Shown piece by piece: positions 1 through 13,790 of a DNA stretch of 64,000 bases. The stretch is taken from contig NC_092580.1 of assembly GCF_037975245.1 (NCBI RefSeq), positions 11,561,501 to 11,625,500 of the forward strand, in the 5' to 3' direction. The DNA comes from Apostichopus japonicus. Taxonomy: Eukaryota > Echinodermata > Holothuroidea > Aspidochirotida > Stichopodidae. The position numbers were made by a program, and so were the translations under genes. Every line of letters starts with the position of its first letter. Position 1 is the stretch's first letter. The notes beneath the pieces are model-generated. The model was not told the DNA's origin. It ran no database searches and saw only the letters and a program-made list of their open reading frames with translations.

Positions 1-917
1 TTTTAGTCGGGCTTATTATGTTACGTTAATTGCTAATAAAGAAAACATGGACAGGAAATTGTCAATGAAACAAGTGTTAATACGCAAAATTATGATGTTT
101 TAAACCTGTATAAATATGGTTTGAAATACGAGGGGTAAAAAGTTCATTCCAGGATCGAAAAGCATGATACTTTCTTTTCCACGGTTGTACCAAATATTCT
201 TTAAAGAAGTATTGCTGGACTTTCTTTACTGCACCTGTATACGGTCATAGCCATTGTCCATGTATATAGATTATTCCATATTGTGAATATGCAAATTTGG
301 TGCAAAGAATGCATCTGGCAACAGCATCGTTCGTGATGTCGTCATCATTGTAATTGAGTTAAACAAAATAAAAAACCTTCGGTTCCTTTCATTATGAAGA
401 AATCAATCATCCACAGAGGAGTATATCGCAAACTAATATATGACAAGTGTTATATGGGAATGTCGATATACATATATCAGTATATATGTTATATAGTATG
501 ATATAACAATGACGAGTAACAATATGAGTATCTCATCATCATTGGTACTGCCATGCCGGAGACCAAAGAAACATCCTCCGAGTCAGATTTGAATGTATAG
601 GCGAGCTTCTTTTCTACACATTGCACGGCGTGCTTCTATATCCTATTACACTCAAGTTTTCTTAACGTTATACATATAAAGACCATAATGACAGCTCTCA
701 ATAGCTGACCAAACCTTTCTAATCACCTTATATATGTAAACTTATATATGACTCCTTAACCGTTGTTCGGACAGTATTGTGACGACCTTGACATTCAGTT
801 GGAAGTTTCCTGAATATTACATATCAATTGTACAGTTGCCATAGTTTGCCCACACAGTAACTTTTTGCACCTATCACGTGTCCGTGTGATATGTCTGCTT
901 TCTCATTCTAATTCTAA

Positions 918-921
<4 letters not shown>
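1..921. other. No gene seen
   Basis: AT-rich DNA with scattered ATATA words. I see no exon with believable splice borders and no recognised repeat. Confidence 0.6.

Positions 922-998
<77 letters not shown>
922..998. repeat. (TA)n microsatellite
   Basis: A nearly pure TA run, preceded by ATTCTA repeats and followed by TGTATG. Confidence 0.97.
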
Positions 999-1005
<7 letters not shown>

Positions 1006-1921
1006 CATAAGCTCAGCCTTTCAGAATAACGCACTTTTGTCTCCTTCTCTATATACAGTTTTGTTACATTCTTTCCTATTCTACGATACATCTGTGGATA
1101 CTGACAAATCGATGCTATCAGTATACTCATGGAAATCTACTAATTCTGGAAGACTCAATTGCCGTGAGTACTGCCACCTTTCCAACCAAAGTTGTTATAT
1201 GCTGACAGATTGATTGTTAAATCTTTAACAAATCGGCGGGTATACCCAAATGCATGGTTTTTTAATTAACAAGCACTGGTTGCAAACGTTGATACAAAAC
1301 TTAAGTAAAATACAGTCAGGGCTAGTATTTGGTATAATAGAAATACAAGTTGTGCAAACGTTAGCACGTGTTAAACTGTATGGTCAAGAGGCCACGATGA
1401 TTCGACACATCTTGTTTTACAATTCTCGCTTTATTGTTTTTAGCAATTTCTCTCGTCACCGAATATTGACAGTTTCTTCTGCAATTTTGATCAAAACATG
1501 AAGAACAGGAAAGGAACTGGCGTTGTTAAGGAGACTGTAAAGTTGATCTTTGGTTGAAGGTCTTTCACAGACGAGATGGTTATAACAGCCATATGTTAGT
1601 GTTATCATATGCACCATATTTTATGTAGGCCTACTCATTACGGTATAGTATGCATGCCTTTATATGTACATAGAAAAGTACACCGTTTTGAGTGGATTGA
1701 GTACTTGAAGTTCAGCGGACATAATAACTGCCTCGAAAGTACATTAGTCTACGTAAAGTGTAAACAGATTAGGGTAAAATGTGTTTATCCGGGCTATTAT
1801 TATGATGTTGAACAGGTTATCAGATATCAAACATATTCTACTGAGATCAACATAATGTATACATTATGTTGAGCATCATTAATGTGCATCAGACAACACA
1901 TGTGTATAGTGACTGCATATA

Positions 1922-2050
1922 TAGACAGACAGACAGACAGAGCCATAGAGTCAAATAAAGTCAGAAATGGATGGATAGACGGACGGACGGATGGACGGAT
2001 GGAGGGATGGATAGACGTAGGGACGAAGAGACGGAGGGACGAATAGATGA
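1922..2050. repeat. Tetranucleotide-rich tract (GACA/GGAT/GGAC)
   Basis: GACAGACAGACAG is followed by mixed GGAT, GGAC and AGAC words. The long frames across it are by-products. Confidence 0.8.
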
Positions 2051-2099
2051 CCGATTGACGTGTTTTGGTTGAATGCGTGCCCAGCGTGTACCACACGCA

Positions 2100-3791
2100 T
2101 AAACGCAATACTTGCTATACAACCTGAAGAGATACTAAGAGATTCACGAAACTTACCCAATGCGTTCTCTTTAGCTGTTATATTTTGTGAGCATTGTAAA
2201 GATGCCGATTTTTAATGATACACTGTGGAGGGAAATGGTGGAACCTTTATTAGATTTAGCTCTAAACAGCTTTTCGTCAAGGTTAGGTTGCTTTTTGGTA
2301 ACTGGGTCTTGGATTAGGGTTCTATAGGCTATATGTGGGTTGTTTTCACTCAAATGGGTATTACAAACATTTGAAGACGACAGTGGCTCCACAGGCTACG
2401 AATCCGTCCCGATGATTAAAAGTAATATTAATTAGTTTCTATGTACACCTATATGCATCTATTGCGAGAGTGTTGGCGCATGATTGGCACATGATATACA
2501 AGGTCTATTGTTGCTTTATAGCTATTTAGCTTGCATGTAACACTAGTAATATACAAATTAACACTATACCTAGTGGTACAATACACCGTACTAATGGAGC
2601 GTCCAGGTGATGTAACGTTATTGGCTTATATACACAAATATAGAACCAGCTGTAAAACAGAAATATGACCACACATTTGCCCTCATTCGGCGGGATTAAG
2701 TGACCGTACTATATACAGAGATAATTTCATACATGTGTTAGACCTACTTTCAAGTTATGGCAGGCCAACCATTTCCACTTGAAGAAACGAAAAGGAAAAG
2801 GGGAAGCCCAATAGATCAATCTGACCAAGGAAACGACCGGCATCTCACTGTGACCTGTACCGGTGCATTGGCGATAACTTGAAGGCGATTACCCTTTGAT
2901 ACTTTTTCTACCAAGAGTCGGTGACCCGATAATGAGGTCAATTACACACTGGCACATTAAGGGAGTCGTTGTATGGTAGCGTTTAAGTGTGATCTTTGGA
3001 GTTCATTGCTGATGTAACCATGACGTCATTTACAACAATGGCCACAAAAGATTGGAATCACTCCCTGCGCCCGCACTTTCGATATTCTCGCACAATATAG
3101 TTGAAAAGCCTGAATAATAACTTCTTGCATCAGCTATTTTCCGTTATATGACAATAATTTTTTACCTGTTCTTGATTTTCAAAACATCATTAATTACCGT
3201 ACTTAAGAACAGGCCGTATAAGACTTGCTTACACCTTCCCCTTTAACCCTTACTGTCTATACTTGCTTATAATACGCAACAGTGCAGGGAGTGTTGTCGG
3301 ATAAGAGTGTTTCCTTATTCATATATGTATTCTGTTTGTAACAAAGTCCATGGTTACGACTTCAGATAATTGGCCGTATAAACGGTAGTCACGGGATCTC
3401 GTTACAAAGTACGGTATCTTGCACGTTTGTTCTACACTGTGTGTACTCATTAAAACATGGCTTCAAACGTACAATAAAACTATATAGTCTATCACGGTAT
3501 CTCTCGTTAGTAGTACACCCTGATCGAATTTCATCAAACCATCATATATCTCACCGAACTAAGGTTAGAGGTCGCGGATCTGATCTGGATCAAATAAAAG
3601 CAAGTTGCATGTTACACAATTCGTGTGATGTATAATGTATATAACCAGATTAGACGCATAGCTATACAGTCTTTACTCTTTACACAGAGCTATAAATTAT
3701 TCGGGAATAACCTCTCAAAGCATCTTTTCTTCACTTCATTTCATAGCATTTCTTGATGCTATAGGATACTTTATATAATGCTATAATGATG

Positions 3792-3796
<5 letters not shown>
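2100..3796. other. No gene seen
   Basis: Only short chance frames. No recognised family or clear repeat. Confidence 0.55.

Positions 3797-3850
<54 letters not shown>
3797..3850. repeat. (TA)n microsatellite
   Basis: A pure TA run following ATGATGTATG. Confidence 0.97.
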
Positions 3851-3852
<2 letters not shown>

Positions 3853-6800
3853 AGCGAGTTTAATTGTTTAATGATATAACGCGTTTAATACCAGATCGAA
3901 TTCACCGACCCATTCAGTCAGTTCGGTTTCCAGGAACGATTATGCCGGCCGGCCTTTCTGTACAATTAACATAAGGCCTATACTTACCGACTTTTTGACC
4001 CCGCGCCCCAAGGTTTTGTATGCCCCCTTGGCCATCACGGTAACGTGTAACATGCATGGCCCTATAAAACACTTCCCGGTGTATAGCTAGTCTATTTCAA
4101 CAAGATTTAGTTCAACTAGAATATTACCAACTCAACATTTCCCAAATCACTTTCTCAAATGTAATACGCACAAAAACGCATATAGGTACACGATATAGGT
4201 CTACTTATCAGCAGCATATAAAAAGAGGCGCAAAATCTCAACCCTATGGATACCACCCTCCCCCTCCCCACCCGCAACCATTGTTCCGCCCACCCCTCAA
4301 AAAATGTTCTTAACCCATAATTGCCGCCACAGAAGTTATGCTGCATTTCAGGATAAAGTGTTGATGAAAAGATTCTGTAAATGTTGGTTACGCAGGTTCA
4401 TTGACTTTGATGTCAAAAATTAAAAAAAAAAAGTTGAAGACCGCGAATAAAGGGGGAAATAATCGCTAATTGACGCAATGAATTTTTTTCACATGCAGAG
4501 ATTTTTAAGACTCAACGTAGCTCGACCTTAATATAGCAACCTTTCTCACTGAACCAAATAGATTTGTATAAAACACATAACATAATCAATAAATAAATTT
4601 CGGGCTTTGTACATTCCTATCTACTTTCTTTACTTTGCACCCAAATTGCCTCATACAGCCTACCGAACATGCTACCTGTTTAAATATATATAGCCTACAT
4701 TACCACACTTTTATATCTATAGATAGGCCTATATAAGCCTATATGTTGGATGATAGCCAACACAGAAACCGGCTAACAGAAACCGGCTAACGGAAACTTC
4801 CACCGTCTGCTGAATATACAAGCGAATGAATTGATATTAAAAGTGGCGTGGCCATGCAGAATCACTTAAAAAAAAAAGTTATTAAAAACTTACCAAAAAG
4901 AAAAGTCCTTTTAGAATAAAACTCTCAATCGTCAAAATGTAATCCAATTGTTGGGAAATTGGTCAATAACTTATACTCCAGGATAAATCCCAGTCGTGGT
5001 CTCGATAAGAAATATTGATCATCCGACGGTAAAAATCAAATATCATAGCATGCCCATAAACACAGTTTTATTCTCCCCTGTCACCGGAAGCTAATCAAAA
5101 ATTTCACAAGTGCAGGAAATAATTTGCTGAAATTTTCTTTCTCGACAGCCTTAAAAATGCTATTCAATACCGAAACCTAGTCGGAGATAATGACACTCTC
5201 GACAAATGTTTCGCAGAATAGGTTTATAGCGTATATATCAAATTTCCTCAAGGAGCATTCATAAGATATCTACCCACTACCACTACAAAGGCGTCAAATA
5301 GCAGCCCATCGGTTAACCCGCTATGATTTTTTTTTCTTCTGCAAATTTTCGATCGAAAAAAAAGAAAAGGAAGATATATACACTTGCCCTGAATGACCCA
5401 GACAGATCGTAAAGAGAAAAACGATTAAGGATACTCAGGAAGTTATAAGATGGTGGTTTGTCATGGATTGCTCATGATTACTTCATGAATATTCAGAACA
5501 AGGTTCGTAGCTACGGTAACCAGTAATTTGAATTGACCTGTGAAAACAATTCTGTTTTCTGGGCAGGTTTAAGTTGAACTATCTAGCAATTGATATAAAA
5601 GGTGAAAAGAATTAGCAAGCAAATCAGAAGTCACATGTCTTCAAACAGAAGGCGCGTATATAGCCTAAGTCAACTACAAAGTCTCTCAAAGTCTCTCAAA
5701 TCACGGACATAACGCGTGATTATTATTTTTAAGGAAAGTGAATAGGTACAATGTATATGTGTAAATTGAATTACCATACCCAGTATATGGAATATGCATT
5801 GACACTTACTCATATATGTAGGATATAATGTACAGGATCCAAGTAATTGAAACATTTTGATGCAACAGAAATATCGGGCTGTTGCAACGATGTCTCCTTG
5901 CCATATGGTAACTAACGACCACATCCCCTTAACCCCTCCCCTAACCCCTCCCCTAACCCTTAAAAAGTAATGTTAGACCCCAAGAAAAAACTCTTACCAT
6001 CATGCTCATACGATTTTCCCAAAATAAAATGCTGTGCCAATATTGTATTTCTCCTTGCTATTTACCCCTTTCACTCTCATGTGTAATTCAGTATTATACA
6101 CCACCGATGTCGCCGTAATGAGTTTCATAGAAGTTCGATACTACCATGCATGGCTATATTACACTAGGTACTGCACCACGATTAGTGTACATCCGCTCGA
6201 AAGGTTAACCATTGTCAGAGGAAAGGGGTAAAAGTACCTATAAGGTAAAGCTTGTTTAAGCATGTTAGCAATTATTGCCATTGTTTGTTCTGTTTTTTTT
6301 TATATGAAAGAGCATATTTAAAAGAACAGATGGTGTGCAAAATAGGGAGGATCGAAGGTGATATAAACCATCTTATAAAATCTTAGGTTAAATGTTGATA
6401 TTACTGGGATTCATATATACCAAATTTGCTCCTCTTCTAGAGCAAAATCTTAAAGGTCATGATGTGAAAGTTTGCAAGTGCCATGATGGGCCAACGGATC
6501 TCAGCTATCATGTGGTGGGTAGGATACACAAGTTGAAAACTTCTATCTGTGCTTTGGCAAGTCTTGAAAGTGACGAGTTTAGTGTGTAAGCCAATGGAAC
6601 AATTAATTGTGGTGCGAGACCACTAGGGCAAACCCTGTTATTCCATACATTAATTTGCAAGAAATAACAGCATCGTTTTAAGCTAATAGTTGAATCACGT
6701 TGTCTGGCAACAAGACTATTAACCAATAAGAAATGGAAAATAAATAAATTGATGTCGGTTATTCGTGAAGACTAAGCATTTATATGTTGTTTTATGGGAA

Positions 6801-7739
6801 TTCCCGATTCCATGCGTTATTAGATTTGGGAGCTTTTATCTTCGATATCGGATTTTTAAAGTTGTTTGATATAGATTTTCTTTAACAAAAATATATCGCG
6901 ATTTTATCATTCTTGTAGCGATAATTTCATTAGTCCACTTTATATATACCACCGCGAAATGGTGTCCATCGTTAAATAAAGAATTAATATTCTTGTATAT
7001 TTTTATATGTGTTCATTTTAGTCATTGCCTACATATATGCACAAATTTAACGGCCGAATAATCTCGGTCAGTTTTTTTTTTTGTCTTCTTTCACTCTATG
7101 TTCCTCTCAACTGCATTGAAGTTTGACCATTCATGGAATCTGGAGCGGACACAAGGTACAGCATAGACGCGGGATGTGTGGGCGGGCGGACGGGCGGGGC
7201 AGGGGCGGGGGAGGGGGGGGGGCTGGATAAGGTGGTAAAACGAGAGAACCAAGCACTGTTTGCCATTTAAAATACAACTGTTCCCGTTCAGTTGGATATA
7301 TGACAGCAAAAAGCAATTTCCACGATAAATTTGGTAAACCGTTAAGCGATAACATAGGTTTATCTAAGTATCTAGTATTCGTGTGAAAGCTATCCAAATT
7401 ACACCTAGTAAATAAAATCGAAGGTGGCAAGACCGGTTACAATTCTTCCGGTTTATTTTCATTTTACAAAACTATTCACTTTCCATTTTACAAACTTCAC
7501 AATAAAATGTTTACAGACTTTACAAACTTTTCGCTTTACAAAACGACCAGAAACCTATTAATTAATACAGGATTATACCAAAAGAACGAAATAAAAAATA
7601 CTTATATTTAAAAAGCTTAAATTGACATAATAAGTTGATATACACTCTAACAATGGGGTAACTTAAGTTTTGCTTCCCCGTTCACCATCTCACAGAATGA
7701 CGAACCATGAATCCAAGTTTTCATAAATCTACTTAAATC
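3851..7739. other. No gene seen
   Basis: Mostly AT-rich single-copy-looking DNA with GGCCTA words and a G-rich run (7170-7222). A CCCCTAACC-like triplicate at about 5925-5962 is too short to be telomeric. Confidence 0.55.
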
Positions 7740-8250
7740 AATTTTTCAATGCGTTCTTGTATGTATCTTTTAATCAATTTTGACCACCTCTTTCTTATCA
7801 ATTATTCTCTTATCAAAAACAAGTCGACACCTTCTATTCCAAACTAAGTTTTTCTGTACAATACTAAAACCACAGACAAGTCTTTCCCATGGTACCCTAT
7901 GTATTCCACCCTTTGCAACCCCACGTAAATATGCATCACAAGTAGGTAACACAGTCCTGCCAACTTCCCTCTCGAAAATTTTATAAACCGACTCTTGCTA
8001 TATGTGTGTGCATTGCCCGCAAAACACGTGCCGAATAGTCTCTGGGTTCTTGCTAAAGGAACATCTCCAATTCCCCACTTGTGCAGTTTCTTTGCCTGGC
8101 ACATTGCCCCGTGAGTTATTCTCCAATTAAAAACTTTTAAGTTATGACATATGAGGAGAAACACCATTTTCCAAATACTAGGCCAGTTGCAAGATGGAGC
8201 ATTGTTTTGAACCATAGGTATAAACGTGTTCATTGTCCAAAAAACCGACA
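7740..8250 (-). pseudogene. Decayed 3' end of a non-LTR retrotransposon ORF2
   Basis: Two overlapping minus-strand frames, joined only by a frameshift near 8050-8060, read like the C-terminal region after a LINE reverse transcriptase. First comes WRITHGAM...KLHKWGIGDV (about 8040-8150), then a Cys/His-rich stretch (HVFCGQCTH, about 8000-8040), then WNRRCRLVFDKRIID (about 7795-7840). This matches the pattern of the zf-RVT region and tail of L1/Tx1-like elements. The polymerase core was not found, so this is a 5'-truncated, broken copy. Confidence 0.55.
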
Positions 8251-8955
8251 AATTCCTTGGTCCAAGAAAGCTCTATAAATAAAGGGTTTATCGTGTACAG
8301 GAATTGGACAATTGAAATCAATGTAACAAAATAAACAGTACATCGGTAACCGTCAAAACCGGTTAATCGGTTCAATCTTTGGACGGTTAAAGATAAACAG
8401 AGAAGTGACGTCTATGCCATCAGAGTTAGAAGACCAACACACGACTGCCTAAACATGATAATTGATATTATCACACCGTAACAAAATATACAGCTCAAAG
8501 AATGCGAGTCCACCCAGTTATGGAAATATCCATAGGAAACTATCCTTCTTTCTGCAAAGAACGGGGCTCTTTTGTATTCATGGAAATGCACTTTCTATCG
8601 GATATATCCTTACAATAAGCATACCTGAGATGATAAAGTGGACAGTGCAACAAACACCGAAGATAATATGCAAATTAAGTCATAAATATTCAAAGACGAA
8701 AATGGACTATCCAAAACTAAAATAAACAAAACTATGCAACTCTAAGTACATGCGCTTGCTAACTTTCCTCTCTCTCTGAGGACTTCATCCGAGTGTTCAA
8801 CTCTAGTAAGTGCATAACAGACGAAGTACACAAACAGGTGTTAATTGATCATAAAAACCGTATATTTGAACTTTTTTCGTTGAGTGTTAGGGTAATATAT
8901 GTCACCATAATATTCTATCCAGGGAAGTGTGTTGTGAAGGCTTAGTTCGATTGTG

Positions 8956-8958
<3 letters not shown>

Positions 8959-8995
<37 letters not shown>

Positions 8996-9063
8996 TTTTA
9001 TATATATATGTACTATATGTATATCCTATGTGCTATATATATGTATATATATATATATATATA
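8959..9063. repeat. Interrupted (TA)n tract
   Basis: Two TA runs flank a variable centre (TACATATA, GTACTATATG). Confidence 0.9.
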
Positions 9064-10387
9064 TGTTAAGACTAGTTGAGACTAGTGGAACACTAGTACG
9101 AGTTTACTGATTCACTACAAGTATTATTAATTTTAAGATGGAAACTTTATAAACAGTTATATGAAAGTACGCATAAAACAAATGTCCAAAAAGAAATGTA
9201 AATCGTCTATCAGATTGAAGACTTAAAAACATCTCTGAGAAAGTAACTTTCTCTGTCATCAGACAAACTTCTGAATTTATTATACTACTTAAATTTCTCT
9301 TTCTCCTTCTCCTGGGGGTGGGGGGGGGGTACAGGCGCTGATTCATCTTATCCTATCACGTGTTTCCCAACATTAAGAAGCATATACAAGGATAACGTAC
9401 ACGTTATGCCTATAGGCCTACATATCTCAATTATGGATCAAATGTTTGTTGAATTTGAGTGATGAGTGACGTTAATTATTTCTTTTTTATTTTTTTTTAT
9501 TTACTAGCATACATAATATGACAATAGCGATGATATTGTAATGTAAGGATGGTTTTCAGAAAGGTCAACAAGGACCTTAATTGTTTGCAGTTAACTTATA
9601 AGGTATAGGGTACACGTCCTTTCTGTAAGTGTACTTGGATCAATATAAATGCATGACCCTAAACTATATATATATAGAGGGGTCCATTTCACGTATGGGT
9701 CATTCTATGAACAATTCTATCTTGACGCCTTGTTGGTCATTATATATGACCAATTCTATCTTGTCATCCTGTGTGCTTTTCTATAAGTCTTGAACTATAA
9801 TATACTGACAACTTGACCTGAACATGCAGTAACTAGCTGCCCGCTACCGACAGACGGGAAGCTATAAGCAATGGACCGTGTTTGGCCGGAAAATATGGTA
9901 GCATTGAACTGGTGATAAGCGTGGTAGCACCAGGATAACGTATGTTATAATTAGGCGATAGCAAGAAACACACAAGCATATAATTCCCACGCAAAATGAT
10001 CTCCATACAGTTATCGGATGGGTACACCTAAAGGATATCAAAGTTTAAGACAATAAATGCAAAGATTATCAATCAACAGGGAATACTATAAACACTCATC
10101 AGGAATTTCATTCAAGATAACCGGTTTCTTGTTGACATATCATCTGTTATATATAGAAATCAAATGGTGGTGTAGCTTGGCAACGTTTCCCGTGTCTTTG
10201 TCTCAACGATAAACTTGGACCGCAAGCGATCTAGCCTATACTCTATATATTGAATTGGAAACACGCTCGATCCCAGATTTGATTGAAGGGACAGAGGTCA
10301 AGCAGATCATTGAAAATGGGTGTTAAAAGTAACTCTGTTCGGCGGCACCACGCCTGTATACAAATTATGGTTATAAAGCAAAATATA

Positions 10388-10492
10388 TTGGAGTGGTTAG
10401 GGTGGTTAGGGTGTCCGCGTATAAAGCGGGAGGCCCGGGTTCGAATCCCAGTGGAGGCTGGAAGTTTTTTCACTGTTCTGCATTTACAACGA
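10388..10492 (+). mobile_element. tRNA-derived SINE (family 1) with TA-repeat tail
   Basis: A tRNA-like head carries a D-loop-like AGTGGTTAGGGTG sequence, a GCGGGAGG stem segment and a perfect B box GGTTCGAATCC at 10438-10448. The family-specific body GGAGGCTGGAAGTTTTTTCA follows, then a TA-rich tail beginning about 10492. The same head and body occur at 30113-30222. Confidence 0.8.
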
Positions 10493-10602
10493 TTATATAT
10501 ATATATAGGCTATATATATATATATATAGGCTATATATATATATATAGGCTATATATATAGGCTATATATATATATAGGCTATATATATATATATATATA
10601 TA
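10492..10602. repeat. TA tract with TAGGC interruptions
   Basis: TA runs are punctuated several times by TATAGGCTATA. It forms the tail of the SINE at 10.4 kb. Confidence 0.9.
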
Positions 10603-10614
10603 ATATCAAATTTC

Positions 10615-13440
10615 ATTTGAAATAAAATGACATGCATTCTGCAATAGCATGGGAAATTAACAAGCATAGAGTTCAAAATACTGAATAAATAAATGAATGA
10701 ATGAATGACTGAATTAATGAGTACATTTTCAAAATAAGAGTTCCTTACAAACATTGTAGTGTTTTTTGGAAACGACATATGGAAGATTATCATTAAGTTC
10801 TGTATGTATTTACAATATTATTATGTATTGTGACTTATGGGTAATGCAACATATCTACAGGAAGATTCTTCAATGAGACCAGATAATAATGGCACAGTCT
10901 TATCGAGGTTCAATCAGCGTTAACGAGGTTAAAGTAACAATCGAAGCTGATAAAGTAGTACAATTCAGCATCACGTGATTGATGACATTGAAGGATGGAC
11001 AAGGCAAGAACAACATTTAATCAGAATGACAGGGTTTCGCGATAATCAGGACATTTCCGTAAAATTATCAGACTATTAATGGGTTGCTACTGAAGATAAA
11101 CCATGATGTAAAATTCGTCCGTCCTCTATAGAAGCTCGATTAGAAAACGACACTTCTACCACGGTATCGATCTATATCAGTCTAATTTACTGAGATATGA
11201 AAAAGGCCAAACATGAGGGCACAGTCCCTCTCCTTGCCCCCCCCCCGGCAACCCCTCCTCAACATTCGGTGGGTAGGGCAATGATTAACACACGGACGTG
11301 GTGCGGCCTGCACTGTCTGCCTTATGTGTCGGGCTCCCTAGGCTGGGTCTACCCCAAACGCATATTAGGAGAGGGCCTGTATCTCGATTGCAGTACAGGT
11401 AACGCATGTGATTAATGAGATCTCGGTGTCAATTATAACCTTTTCGAAGCCCCCTTTAAGCGAAATTGCGCATTCCTTGTCCCCTGACACCGGGATCCGA
11501 GGAGGCCGACACCTTCCTCTCATAACTGTGATAGCAATGACTTTCACACGGGGCGCGGTGCTGCGGCAGATAGCAATTTCAACACCGCTAATGTCTGACT
11601 GATCCCTGCCCCCCAACCTACAATCTCAGACCTGTGCCCTAGTCATCGTCTCCGTGGGTGGGGCCACGTCAATCGGACATAAGTAGTGTATCCTCAAGTG
11701 CAGATAAACTGGCCGTTGCCTTTCCTCCGTTGCGTTCACTGAAATAGTTAGTGAGCAAATAACCTATAGAACGTATAGGAAGGTTGCGGGACTTCTTAGA
11801 AACAAACTCGATAGGTTTGTCGGAGAAGCACAATGAATTGCTCCATTGACTTAAATAATACATTCGTCACTTTCAGAAGTCCATAGAGCATACAAACAAG
11901 TTGTCAATCATTTTGATATGTTTTACTAACCATGTCACAGCTAATGGTTTGGATCATCATCGTATTTCCAAATTATAGAATCCAGAATAGGGTGAAAGTT
12001 TAATCCTTCTACATCCCAACCAATGGGAATGCAGCTCCTGAAGCTGCATGCTCTAATTTACATATCGAATCTATAAAATGCATTTAAAGCACCTTCAGTC
12101 CAAGTGATTTGTACAGGCCATTAGTAGTTTCATTTAAACTCTTCCAAAAACATCACAAGAAAATTATGATAACTGCAAACATGCAAGTATAAGTCACTTG
12201 AGTAGTTCACTTTAGGGAGTTTTCAGGGGGAGGGGGTGGAAGGGGGGGGGGGAGTAAGTCACCCTAATTGTTGTATACTATCGACAGAGTCAAACCTGGC
12301 AGTACGAATACAATAAAACAATAATAAATATTAATTAACACTTGGGTTTCACTAAATTAATGAAGGTTAATTAGAGAGTACCAAATAAAAGTAATATTAG
12401 GTTTCAATTTAATTAATCAAAAAATGTAAAACTTCTCAGAAATATTTCAAAATATTTTTACTTCGTCATTAGTAGGTTTATTTCAAGAGTGAGGTGACTA
12501 GCTTTAACTAATTAAATGTATTTTTTTTTAAATATTTAAATATCGAGTAGTATCACAGATTTAAGGCTACTTAGTAAAAACTTAACATATAAGAACATGA
12601 CACGACATGATAACAGATTATATTTCAAAAAGATTGGAAAAACGTAAACCACACTAAGAAGCAACATAACTCGCTATATGAAAAAACGCTCTTTGGGATT
12701 TAAAGGTATGCTGTATTGGCCCCAAAATACGCTAGATATTCAATTATGGTCACCTTTGGTCAAAATTCTTGAACTGTTTTTATTATACAACCTTCACGGA
12801 AAGTTTCCTCACTTAGACATCCAGTCATTTTGTATGTTCCTTTAAAAATGTCTGACGGAACAATTTGGAGAGTAAAGACCCCCAGGAAAGTACTTTTTGA
12901 TGCCCGTCTAGCAATTATAGCGTGCTAATAATTTGGGGCCTATACTGGTTGTACTAATTATACCTATTAGTTTTCAAATATATTAGATTCTCACAGACAA
13001 AAAATGCAAAATCACTTCTTGCTTAGTTCCATGTTCCATGTAAACGTTATAGAGTTTTTTGAGGTAAAACTATGGAGCCATTACGGAAACGGTATGCAAT
13101 TGGTGAGCAAAATTGATAGGTTTGCCAGGGCAAAGTCCCCAAAATGAACCAAAGGAATGATCATTGTATTGGCTTATTCTAGGATGGTATCGTTTTGTTT
13201 TCATTCCTACTTGTTCCACTAGCACAGAGTAAAGTACCAATGGTGTGAAAATATGGAACAATGCGAGTGCAGAGAAAGGGGGGGGGGTGGGGAATAATCG
13301 AGAATTTTATAAAGGAAGGGGCCAGTTTGGATTTGCCTCTATGGCGACCATCAAATAGGGGGATTGTGGTATCATCCCATCCCCTAATCCCCACCCCACT
13401 ACCTCCCCCCCACACCCGAACGACCTATTGACTTGCTCCT
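10615..13440. other. No gene seen
   Basis: Contains GAAT-like tetranucleotides near 10690 and G/C homopolymer runs (11231, 12242, 13280). The GC-richer patch at 11200-11660 has open frames on both strands, but none is recognisable. Confidence 0.5.
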
Positions 13441-13450
13441 CTGCTACCTC

Positions 13451-13790
13451 CAGGGGCGTAGCCAGTATGTAGCACTATAGGCCCGGGCCTACACTTTTTT
13501 TGGCAAGTTATCTTTACATGTACCTTGCTTATTTTAAATACATTGTGTAGTATTGAACTACGTACTCATTTAACTCGTTTGTTTTTTGGGGTTTAAAAGT
13601 GATATTGAATGAGGTGTCTCAAGTTAGCAAGGGGCCAGGGAACCAGAATGAACACTCGGGAAGGGCCGTTTCCGGACATCTGGGGGGTTTGTAAAACCAA
13701 CAATTTTCTTGTACGCTCCGCGCCAACTAATGGTGGCGCTCCGCTTAGATAGTCGTGCCTACAACTTTGAAAATCCTGGCTACGCCCCTG
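13451..13790. mobile_element. hAT-like foldback MITE, 340 bp
   Basis: It begins CAGGGGCGTAGCCAG and ends CTGGCTACGCCCCTG, a perfect 15-bp terminal inverted repeat starting CAG as in hAT elements. Flanking octamers GCTACCTC (13443-13450) and GTTAGCTC (13791-13798) match at 6 of 8 positions, which fits an old 8-bp target duplication. A subterminal module (13703-13763, with TGGTGGCGCTCCGCTTAGAT) recurs twice in the 59.6-61.0-kb element. It has no coding capacity. Confidence 0.8.

Noticed and set aside
1848-1871. 24-bp perfect palindrome centred on TGTATACA
   Set aside because: AT-rich and isolated, with no adjacent gene or element; short palindromes of this kind are expected in such DNA.
5925-5962. 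Interstitial telomere-like repeat
   Set aside because: Only about three CCCCTAACC-like words with irregular spacing; a C-rich chance run is more likely.
10388-10492. tRNA gene
   Set aside because: The B box is perfect, but the acceptor stem does not close, and the same body plus TA tail recurs elsewhere, so it is a SINE.
11197-11616. Protein-coding patch on either strand in a GC-richer segment
   Set aside because: Both strands are open, no family is recognised and no consistent splice borders are present; possibly an unrecognised repeat.
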